From assembly GCA_964221845.1 (NCBI GenBank), contig CAXPZW010000026.1:3954-67953 (forward strand): a DNA stretch of 64,000 nt, given 5' to 3'. Made by a program: the position numbers and the translations under genes. The DNA is from CAXPZW01 sp964221845 (GTDB taxonomy: Bacteria > Bacteroidota > Bacteroidia > Flavobacteriales_D > Sanyastnellaceae). Each line of letters begins with the position of its first letter. The first letter of the stretch is position 1. The notes under the pieces were generated by a model, which saw only the letters and a list, made by a program, of their open reading frames with translations, had not been told where the DNA came from and did not search any database. Below, piece by piece: positions 42,593 through 48,898 of this stretch.

Positions 42593-43321
42593 TTAGTCTC
42601 GACTGCCCAGCATGCGCAGCAAGAACAAAAACAAGTTGATGAAATCCAGGTACAGCGAGGTGGCCCCCATGATCGCCAGCTTACTTGCAGTGGCTGAGCC
42701 GAACTCTACACCCGCGCCGATGCGCTTGAGCTTCTGCGTGTCATACGCGGTAAGGCCGGTGAAGATCAGTACGCCCACGCAGGAAATGATGTAGGAAATG
42801 GAGTCTGAGCCCATGAACATGTTCACCACGATGGCGATCACCAGGCCAATCAAGGCCATGTACAGCATGGATCCGAGCTTGGTGAGATCGGTTTTGGTGG
42901 TGTAGCCCAGGAAGGCCATGGTCGCGAAGGTACCCGCGGTGATGAAGAAAACCTGCATGATGCTCTTCTCAGTGTATGCAAGGAAGATGCTTGAGAGGCT
43001 CATCCCCATCACAATGCTAAAGGCAATGAAAAGCATAATGAGTGTCCGGGCAGACATACGATTGAACCCGAAGTTCATACCCAAAATGAATCCAAATGGT
43101 GCAAACATGACGATCCAGCCCAGAATAGTAGGCCGGAAGGTGTCTGGTTGGCGGACGAGTTCGGAAAGTTCTGTGGTGCCAAAAAAGACTGCGGCCAGTC
43201 CGGTGAGTACCAAGCCTACTGTCATCCAGGTGAACACGCGAGCCATGAACAGGCGGCTCGATTCGGCCGTCAGGTCAATGGGCTGGGCGTGGTCCAAGGG
43301 TTGATAGGGTTGTTGTTCCAT
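42593..43321 (-). CDS. Bax inhibitor-1/YccA family membrane protein
   Basis: The product has 242 residues and seven predicted membrane helices. After a short polar N-terminus comes FMARVFTWMTVGLVLTGLAA, and the C-terminal block contains GLTAYDTQKLKRIG and LYLDFINLFLFLLRMLG, the family's signature. BI-1/YccA proteins act as pH-sensitive cation (calcium) leak channels or modulators of FtsH in bacteria. The gene looks monocistronic, with its own terminator. Confidence 0.93.
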   Translation of the reverse strand: MEQQPYQPLDHAQPIDLTAESSRLFMARVFTWMTVGLVLTGLAAVFFGTTELSELVRQPDTFRPTILGWIVMFAPFGFILGMNFGFNRMSARTLIMLFIAFSIVMGMSLSSIFLAYTEKSIMQVFFITAGTFATMAFLGYTTKTDLTKLGSMLYMALIGLVIAIVVNMFMGSDSISYIISCVGVLIFTGLTAYDTQKLKRIGAGVEFGSATASKLAIMGATSLYLDFINLFLFLLRMLGSRD

Positions 43322-43343
43322 AGTGAGTTTGATGTGTGTGCTT

Positions 43344-43946
43344 CTAACTTAGGTGTTGTGCGATCAAATGCATGAATTCCTTGCGCGTTTTTTCGTCGCT
43401 CAGGAATTGCCCGGTGAAGGCCGAGGTGGTGGTGACCGAGTTTTGCTTGGCCACCCCGCGCATTTGCATGCACAGGTGTTGGGCTTCCACCACAACCGCC
43501 ACGCCTGCAGGGTTCAGGGTATCCTGGATGCAGTCGCGGATTTCATTCGTCAGGCGTTCTTGTACCTGCAAACGGCGTGCAAATGCGTCCACAACGCGCG
43601 GAATCTTCGAAAGACCGACAATATGTCCGTTTGGGATGTACGCCACGTGCGCTTTTCCAAAAAATGGCAGCATATGGTGCTCGCACAGCGAGTAGAGCTC
43701 GATGTCCTTGACCACCACCATTTGGCTGTAGTCCTCGGCAAACATGGCCGATTTCAGGATGGCAGCGGGGTCCAGGTCGTAACCGTGGGTGAGGAATTGC
43801 ATGGCCTTGGCCACGCGCTCGGGGGTCTTTTGCAGGCCCTGACGGTCAGGGTCTTCGCCGAGTTTGTGAAGGATCTCCAGGTAACGCTCGCTGAGCGCTC
43901 CGGTGAGTTCATCGTCGTATTGGTCGGTCCGGGTATATCCAGGCAC
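43344..43946 (-). CDS. folE: GTP cyclohydrolase I
   Basis: FolE converts GTP to 7,8-dihydroneopterin triphosphate, the first step of folate, pterin and queuosine synthesis. The frame is open far upstream through the queD gene, but that part is queD read in another frame. I choose the GTG at 43946 (MPGYTRTDQYDDE), giving 200 residues, the family norm. Zinc and substrate motifs are SLCEHHMLPFFGKAHVAYIP, VGLSKIPRVVDAFARRLQVQERLT and EAQHLCMQMRG, with all three zinc ligands. It lies 41 nt after queD on the same strand, so the pair is probably cotranscribed. Confidence 0.93.
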   Translation of the reverse strand: MPGYTRTDQYDDELTGALSERYLEILHKLGEDPDRQGLQKTPERVAKAMQFLTHGYDLDPAAILKSAMFAEDYSQMVVVKDIELYSLCEHHMLPFFGKAHVAYIPNGHIVGLSKIPRVVDAFARRLQVQERLTNEIRDCIQDTLNPAGVAVVVEAQHLCMQMRGVAKQNSVTTTSAFTGQFLSDEKTRKEFMHLIAQHLS

Positions 43947-43987
43947 GGGATCGTGAGGTTGATGGACCGGGAAAGTTCGGGGTTTCC

Positions 43988-44410
43988 CTATTCGCCGCCA
44001 AAATACTCGGCGATGTTGTTCTCGGTCTCGTAGAGCTTGAGTCCGTGAAGCTTGCAGCCGGTGGCGTTGATGGGCTCCTCGATTTCTTCCCAGATCGCGA
44101 TGATCAGGTTCTCGGTGGAAGTGCGCACATTCTTCATGAAATCCACATCCATGTTGAGGTTTTTGTGGTCGAGTTTTTCGATCACGTATTCCTTGAGGAT
44201 GTCGCTGAGCACCTTGAGGTCCATGCAGTACCCAGTATCGGGATTGGGCGACCCCTTGACCGTCACAAACAACTCGTAGTTGTGGCCGTGCCAGTTGGGG
44301 TTGGCGCATTTGCCGAACATTTCAAAGTTCTTTTCCTCGCTCCAGTTGTCGTTCCAGAGCTTGTGGGCGGCGTTGAAGCGTTCGCGGCGGGTGACGTACA
44401 CGGTTTTCAT
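43988..44410 (-). CDS. queD: 6-carboxy-5,6,7,8-tetrahydropterin synthase family protein
   Basis: The product has 140 residues from the ATG at 44410. Zinc ligands are the His of FNAAHKLW and both of NWHGHNYEL; a catalytic Cys is in FGKCANPNW, and the C-terminal Glu is near LKLYETENN. The enzyme acts on the FolE product, giving 6-carboxytetrahydropterin for queuosine, or a tetrahydropterin in related members. Standing directly upstream of folE, it links the first two steps of a pterin pathway. No queC, queE or ptpS partner is in view. A TATTTTTG box lies 18 nt upstream. Confidence 0.92.
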   Translation of the reverse strand: MKTVYVTRRERFNAAHKLWNDNWSEEKNFEMFGKCANPNWHGHNYELFVTVKGSPNPDTGYCMDLKVLSDILKEYVIEKLDHKNLNMDVDFMKNVRTSTENLIIAIWEEIEEPINATGCKLHGLKLYETENNIAEYFGGE

Positions 44411-44428
44411 GGGGGCGTTTTTCCGGGT

Positions 44429-44436
44429 CAAAAATA
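44429..44436 (-). promoter_or_regulatory. -7 promoter box of queD-folE
   Basis: The minus strand reads TATTTTTG, an exact TAnnTTTG match, ending 18 nt before the queD ATG. It is divergent from the hldD box 33 nt away. Confidence 0.45.
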
Positions 44437-44469
44437 AGAGGTAGCCGGGTGGAAGGCTGCGAGTACAAC

Positions 44470-44477
44470 TATCTTTG
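44470..44477 (+). promoter_or_regulatory. -7 promoter box of hldD
   Basis: TATCTTTG is an exact consensus match ending 40 nt before the ATG at 44518. No TTG lies at the usual -33 spacing. Confidence 0.5.
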
Positions 44478-44517
44478 CGCACCAGAGGTTCACACCCCAA
44501 CACCCAATTTGTCTGGC

Positions 44518-45483
44518 ATGATTGTCATTACCGGAGCCGCCGGCTTCATCTCCAGTGCCCTGGTGGCCAAACTGAACGAAGAGCGCTTTTTCAACCTGAT
44601 CCTGGTCGACGATTTCTCGCGCGAGGACCGCGTGCGCAACTACGCAGACAAGCAGTACACCGCGCTGGTGGACCGCGAGGAATTCCCCCAGTGGCTGCGC
44701 GAAAACGAGAACCAAGTGGAGTTCATCTTCCACCTCGGCGCCCGCACCGATACCACCGAGTTCGACCGCGAGATCTTCGACAAGCTCAACGTCAACTACA
44801 CCAAAGAAATCTGGAACCTCTGCATCGAATTTGGGTTGCCATTGGTCTATGCTTCATCAGCGGCTACCTATGGTCTGGGCGAGCACGGCTATGTCGACTC
44901 CCACGACATCGTCGACCAACTCACCCCGCTCAACCCGTACGGTGCTTCCAAGAACGATTTCGACAAATGGGCGCTCTCGCAAGAGCGTCAGCCGTACTTC
45001 TGGGCCGGCTTGAAGTTCTTCAACGTTTATGGCCCGAATGAATACCACAAAGGACGCATGGCATCGGTGGTGTTCCACACCTTCAACCAAATCGGCAAGA
45101 CCGGGGCCATGAACCTATTCCGCTCGCACAAGCCTGAGTTCAAGGACGGCGAGCAGTCACGCGATTTCGTATACGTGAAGGATGTGGTGAACGTCTGCTA
45201 CTTCCTGATGCGCCACCGCAAAAACAGCGGCCTCTACAACCTCGGCAGCGGCCAGGCGCGTACCTTCTATGATTTGGCGGCGTCCACCTTCCGCGCGTTG
45301 GATTTGGAGCCCAAGATTGGCTTCATCGATACCCCGGAAGACATCCGCGACAAGTACCAGTACTTCACCGAGGCGGACATGTCCAAGCTGCGCAGCATTG
45401 GCTACGACAAACCGTTTACTTCGTTGGAAGATGGGGTGAACGACTACGTGCGCAACTACCTCTCGCAGAACGCGATTTACTGA
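44518..45483 (+). CDS. hldD: ADP-L-glycero-D-manno-heptose 6-epimerase
   Basis: HldD makes the heptose precursor for the lipopolysaccharide inner core. The product has 321 residues from the ATG at 44518. Motifs are the NADP site VITGAAGFISSALV, HLGARTDTTEFD, the active site SSAATYGLGEHGY with YGASKNDFD, and KFFNVYGPNEYHKGRMASVVFH, which is specific to this enzyme. The end of the gene overlaps the stop of the converging small membrane protein gene by 7 nt. Confidence 0.93.
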   Translation: MIVITGAAGFISSALVAKLNEERFFNLILVDDFSREDRVRNYADKQYTALVDREEFPQWLRENENQVEFIFHLGARTDTTEFDREIFDKLNVNYTKEIWNLCIEFGLPLVYASSAATYGLGEHGYVDSHDIVDQLTPLNPYGASKNDFDKWALSQERQPYFWAGLKFFNVYGPNEYHKGRMASVVFHTFNQIGKTGAMNLFRSHKPEFKDGEQSRDFVYVKDVVNVCYFLMRHRKNSGLYNLGSGQARTFYDLAASTFRALDLEPKIGFIDTPEDIRDKYQYFTEADMSKLRSIGYDKPFTSLEDGVNDYVRNYLSQNAIY

Positions 45484-45773
45484 TCGTCGGCGTCGTCCGG
45501 CGGGCTGAATTCGTCTTGATGCACGGGTGCGTCAAGGGTGTCGAGCCGTGCCTTGTCAGGGCGGGCTTTCCAGAGTTGGAGGGCCAGGTAGAAGAAGCTC
45601 AGGATGAACGGCAAGGTGCCCAGCATGCGGCCGGTGGCAGTGCCGGGAAAACGGATCACCACTCCTTCTTCACCCCCGAGCTCAATCACATCGTCGCTCA
45701 GCAGATAGTACACGCAAATGCCCAGTACAACCGTGTTGCACAGCAGCATGAAGGCGATCATTTGCCGGGTCAA
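45477..45773 (-). CDS. Small membrane protein of unknown function
   Basis: The product has 98 residues and two membrane helices (about 5-24, IAFMLLCNTVVLGICVYYLL; about 50-66, MLGTLPFILSFFYLALQLW). The loop between them (about 25-48) is acidic and probably periplasmic, and the C-terminal tail is acidic (PPDDADDQ). It is not recognised. Its ATG overlaps the stop of the MerR-type gene as ATGA, so the two are expressed together. Confidence 0.7.
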   Translation of the reverse strand: MTRQMIAFMLLCNTVVLGICVYYLLSDDVIELGGEEGVVIRFPGTATGRMLGTLPFILSFFYLALQLWKARPDKARLDTLDAPVHQDEFSPPDDADDQ

Positions 45774-46108
45774 TCGAGTTCGGCTTTGAGGTCGATGAGG
45801 AAGGCGCGGATGTCGCGCAGGCGCTTGACGATCTCGGCGTTTTGGACGGTGTCTTCCGGATTCTCTTTGAGTTTGCGCTTGGCACCATCGAGGGTAAATC
45901 CACGTTCTTTCACCAGATGGTAAATCACGCGCAGGTTTTCGATGTCCTTGGGGGTGAAGAGCCGGTTGCCCTTCTTGTTCTTCTTGGGTTTGATGATGTC
46001 AAACTCCTTTTCCCAGAACCGGATGAGCGAGGTGTTGACCTCAAATAGGGCCGCTACTTCGCTGATGGAATAGTACAGTTTGGTGATCTCCTTTTCCTTG
46101 TAGGGCAC
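45770..46108 (-). CDS. MerR-family transcriptional regulator
   Basis: The product has 112 residues from a GTG start. The winged-helix domain is YYSISEVAALFEVNTSLIRFWEKEF, then RLFTPKDIENLRVIYHLV and FTLDGAKRKL, the form widespread in Bacteroidota. A short coiled coil (about 85-110) follows instead of an effector domain, so no metal or drug site is seen. Its targets are unknown. The gene is divergent from the NlpC/P60 gene with only 43 nt between the starts, so it may regulate that gene. Confidence 0.92.
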   Translation of the reverse strand: MPYKEKEITKLYYSISEVAALFEVNTSLIRFWEKEFDIIKPKKNKKGNRLFTPKDIENLRVIYHLVKERGFTLDGAKRKLKENPEDTVQNAEIVKRLRDIRAFLIDLKAELD

Positions 46109-46125
46109 GGGTGCTGGGCGTTTTG

Positions 46126-46133
46126 TACCTTTG
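46126..46133 (+). promoter_or_regulatory. -7 promoter box of the NlpC/P60 gene
   Basis: TACCTTTG is an exact match ending 18 nt before the ATG at 46152. The nearest TTG (46098-46100) is 25 nt upstream, slightly far. The box sits just in front of the divergent MerR-type gene. Confidence 0.5.
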
Positions 46134-46151
46134 CGGCTTAATTTTTACCGG

Positions 46152-46778
46152 ATGTCGGTGAATACACACAAAATACAGACAAAAGTGCCAAACGGAAAAG
46201 CTTCCGCCCAACGCCTTTTGCTTTTTGTACTGCTCTTCTTGACAAGCGTAGCGGGTTGGTCGGCAACTGCCTCAGGCCACCCCACCCCGCAAGTCGAAAC
46301 CGCGGCCCTGCAGCCGTACTCCCTTGAATCCATCATCACCTACGCACGCACCATGCTGGGCACCCCGTACCGCTACGGCGGCATGACCCGCCGCGGCATC
46401 GATTGTTCCGGACTGATGAATGTGGTGTTTGAAGCCCACGGCCTGGATTTGGCCCGCAGCGCCTACGCCATCGACCAACAATGCGAACGCATCGAGCTCG
46501 GCCAGTTGCAAGCCGGAGATTTCTTGTTCTTCAAGGGCCGCAACACGCGCTCTTCGCGCATTGGGCATATCGCCTTGGTCACTGGGGTGGACAGCCTCAC
46601 GGGCAACATCACCATGATCCACGCCACCAACCGGGGCGTGGTGGAAGACGTGTACCAAGAGGAGTCGTACTACCTCAAGCGGTACCTGCACGCAGGCCGC
46701 ATGGTGGACTTTGATGCCTTGGAGCGCCTCTCAGAGGTCATTCCGACGCTCGGAACAGGCCTCCTGCTTCGAATGTAA
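46152..46778 (+). CDS. NlpC/P60 family cell-wall hydrolase
   Basis: The product has 208 residues from the ATG at 46152; a TTG seven codons upstream overlaps the promoter box. A signal or anchor helix (about 22-41, LLLFVLLFLTSVAGW) is followed by the NlpC/P60 domain: LGTPYRYGGMTRRGIDCSG with the catalytic Cys, GHIALVTG with the His, and a polar third residue in MIHATN. Such enzymes cut peptide stems of peptidoglycan. The single domain, without SH3 repeats, is usual in Bacteroidota. The 3' end overlaps the converging CapA-like gene by 41 nt. Confidence 0.93.
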   Translation: MSVNTHKIQTKVPNGKASAQRLLLFVLLFLTSVAGWSATASGHPTPQVETAALQPYSLESIITYARTMLGTPYRYGGMTRRGIDCSGLMNVVFEAHGLDLARSAYAIDQQCERIELGQLQAGDFLFFKGRNTRSSRIGHIALVTGVDSLTGNITMIHATNRGVVEDVYQEESYYLKRYLHAGRMVDFDALERLSEVIPTLGTGLLLRM

Positions 46779-47772
46779 TTCCTGATCCTTCTGGAAAATC
46801 GGCTTCGGTCAAACGCTGCATTTCGGCGTAGGCCCGGCCTTGGGGGTCTTCAAACGGACCGCCTTCTCCCTGTTGGAGGAAGGAGTGCACTTGCCCTTCC
46901 AAAAACTCTCCTTGCGCATTTACGCGGACTTCCAGTACCGGGGCGTTGCCGCGTTTGCCGGTCAGGTTGAAGCGCGCATACGTGCAGAAGTTCCCGAGTG
47001 AATAGGCGATCAAACGCCCGTTGTAGATCTCCATGGCGCGCACAATGTGGGGGCCGTGGCCAAAGACGATGTCGGCACCGGCGTCCACCACCGCGTGGGA
47101 GAATTTGTGCACGTTGCCGCGGTTCTCGCCGTAGTACTTCTCGGTTTGACGGGTCACGTGCAGGTGGTCTGGACCTTCTGCGCCCCCGTGGAAGGAGACA
47201 ATTACCACATCACACAGGCTGTCCAATTCAGCCACAATGGCTTGGGCACCGGCAATGTCGGTGATACGCATGGTGCCGTTGTTGGGGGAGAACGCCGCCA
47301 ACCCGTAGGTGATGCTGTCTTGGGTCCACACCGCTGTGGGGCAGTTGGTGTGCCCCGCATAGTGGATGTTCAAGCCGCCCAGGACCTCTTGGGTTTTGAT
47401 GCGCCCCGAGCTGCCCATGTCTCCCGAGTGGTTGTTGGCCAAACTGGCGCAGTCCACCCCACAATCTTGCAGGTATTGACCGTACGCTTCCGGCATGCGG
47501 AACACGTAGCACTTGGAGGGGTCATTGCACTGCTTGGCCTTTCCGCCCTCATCGAGGATGGTGCCTTCCAAGTTCACAAAGGCCACATCGGCCGACTGCA
47601 AGAGCGTAGCGGCTTTGGTCATCATGTTTTGGCCGCCCGGGGGCAGGTAGCGTTCGCTCGGGTAATTGGTGCCGAGCATCACATCGCCCACGCCCATGAT
47701 GGACAGCGTGTCGGGTTGGGCCGAAGCAGCGGTAGACACTGCCAGGGCCAAGGCCGGGATTAAAACTTTCAT
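46738..47772 (-). CDS. CapA family protein (poly-gamma-glutamate capsule synthesis-like)
   Basis: The product has 344 residues from the ATG at 47772, with a signal peptide (MKVLIPALALAVSTAASAQ). The metallophosphoesterase-like fold has GVGDVMLGTNYP, FVNLEGTI, SLANNHSGDMG, VVSFHGGAEG, FGHGPHIV and AYSLGNF, all typical for CapA. Despite the name, many family members take no part in poly-glutamate synthesis, and no capBC genes are present. Cys residues (CNDPSKC and DCGVDCAS) suggest disulfides in the periplasm. It starts one base after the stop of the M23 peptidase gene, which suggests an envelope role. Confidence 0.88.
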   Translation of the reverse strand: MKVLIPALALAVSTAASAQPDTLSIMGVGDVMLGTNYPSERYLPPGGQNMMTKAATLLQSADVAFVNLEGTILDEGGKAKQCNDPSKCYVFRMPEAYGQYLQDCGVDCASLANNHSGDMGSSGRIKTQEVLGGLNIHYAGHTNCPTAVWTQDSITYGLAAFSPNNGTMRITDIAGAQAIVAELDSLCDVVIVSFHGGAEGPDHLHVTRQTEKYYGENRGNVHKFSHAVVDAGADIVFGHGPHIVRAMEIYNGRLIAYSLGNFCTYARFNLTGKRGNAPVLEVRVNAQGEFLEGQVHSFLQQGEGGPFEDPQGRAYAEMQRLTEADFPEGSGITFEAGGLFRASE

Positions 47773-47773
47773 G

Positions 47774-48748
47774 TCAGTCAAACGATTGGTTGGCACCTTC
47801 ACGTGCCTGGGTGAGAAGCTGCTCGTACTCCTCGGGAGAGAGGTCGTTGAAGAAGTAGTTCGCAGGATCAACCTTTGTGCCGTCCTTGAACACTTCGTAG
47901 TGGAGGTGTGGCCCTACCGAACGTCCGGTGTTGCCCACCAGACCAATGACTTCGCCACGGGTCACTTGCTGGCCTTGCTTGACCAAGATCTTGCTCATGT
48001 GGGCGTACAGCGTTTTGTAGCCGTAGCCGTGGTTCACAATCACGTTGTAGCCGTAGCCGGAGTGCCGTTTTTCTACGCGTTCCACCACGCCGTTTCCGGT
48101 GGCGTAGATGTCGGTGCCGATGGGGGCGGTAAAGTCTACGCCGGTGTGCATCTTGGGCACACGGTAAATGGGGTGGATGCGGTAGCCAAAGCCTGAGGCA
48201 ATGCGGGTCAGGTCTTCGTTGGAAACCGGTTGGATGGCCGGGATGGCCTGCAGCATCTCCTCTTGGTTGCGCGCCAGGTCAAACAGCTCTTCCAGCGAGT
48301 GGCTTTGGGCCACCAAGGAGCGTTCCAGCTTGCTGATGCGCTTGCGGGTCTCGATCAATTGATCCGAACTGCCGTAGCCCTTGAGGTGCTTGTAACGGTC
48401 CGCGCCGCCGATGCCGGATTGACGCAGGTACTCGGGGTAGGGTTCCGCGCCAAACACGTTGCGGTAGATGTCCTCGTCTTTGCGCACCAGGTCGTCCATG
48501 ACTACTGTCAGGGTGTCGAGTTGGGCGTTGACCTCGCTGAGCTGTTTCTGGAGGAATTCGTTTTCGCGGGTGAGTTCACGGGTACGCGGGCTCTCGAAGA
48601 AGGCGTTGAAGGCCATCACCGAAACAAAGCCCGCCACAGCCACCACGCCCGTAAAGAGCAGCGCACGGATCCACCGTTCGCGGCGGGTGCGTTTTACGGT
48701 CTCAAACTGGAGCGTCTGAGGATTGATGCGGTACTGTTGTTTGCCCAT
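47774..48748 (-). CDS. M23 (LytM-type) peptidoglycan endopeptidase, membrane-anchored
   Basis: The product has 324 residues. A basic cytoplasmic N-terminus (about 1-28) is followed by one membrane helix (about 29-47, ALLFTGVVAVAGFVSVMAF), a coiled coil (about 55-90 and 130-165), and the M23 domain from about 185. Zinc ligands are MHTGVDF and HLHYE, with HGYGYKTLYAHM between. All ligands are present, so it should be active, unlike degenerate EnvC-type members. It cuts peptide crosslinks and may be involved in cell elongation or division. It is divergent from alaS and coupled to the CapA-like gene. Confidence 0.92.
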   Translation of the reverse strand: MGKQQYRINPQTLQFETVKRTRRERWIRALLFTGVVAVAGFVSVMAFNAFFESPRTRELTRENEFLQKQLSEVNAQLDTLTVVMDDLVRKDEDIYRNVFGAEPYPEYLRQSGIGGADRYKHLKGYGSSDQLIETRKRISKLERSLVAQSHSLEELFDLARNQEEMLQAIPAIQPVSNEDLTRIASGFGYRIHPIYRVPKMHTGVDFTAPIGTDIYATGNGVVERVEKRHSGYGYNVIVNHGYGYKTLYAHMSKILVKQGQQVTRGEVIGLVGNTGRSVGPHLHYEVFKDGTKVDPANYFFNDLSPEEYEQLLTQAREGANQSFD

Positions 48749-48804
48749 GGTGTTTCTGCGGCCAGGCGCCGCTCGAAGCAGGCGCGAAGCTATCCAAATT
48801 CGAG

Positions 48805-48812
48805 TACTTTTG
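48805..48812 (+). promoter_or_regulatory. -7 promoter box of alaS
   Basis: TACTTTTG is an exact TAnnTTTG match, 86 nt before the ATG at 48899. It lies in the gap between the divergent M23 gene and alaS, leaving room for a leader. Confidence 0.45.
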
Positions 48813-48898
48813 CAATCGCTCGGCCCGCGCGCAAGGCACGGTTAGAGCGTTTTAACACAATTCTGACCCAACCGGCACACGCATTTTTTCAAGGCCTT

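Noticed and set aside
43947..44309. Apparent fusion of an upstream domain to FolE
   Set aside because: The extra 121 codons are the queD gene read in another frame and resemble nothing; a GTG at 43946 gives the normal FolE length.
48230..48898. 223-codon N-terminal extension of alaS
   Set aside because: AlaRS starts at the conserved MESKLIREKFLEFF-type sequence; the extension is antisense to the M23 peptidase gene and contains the alaS promoter box.
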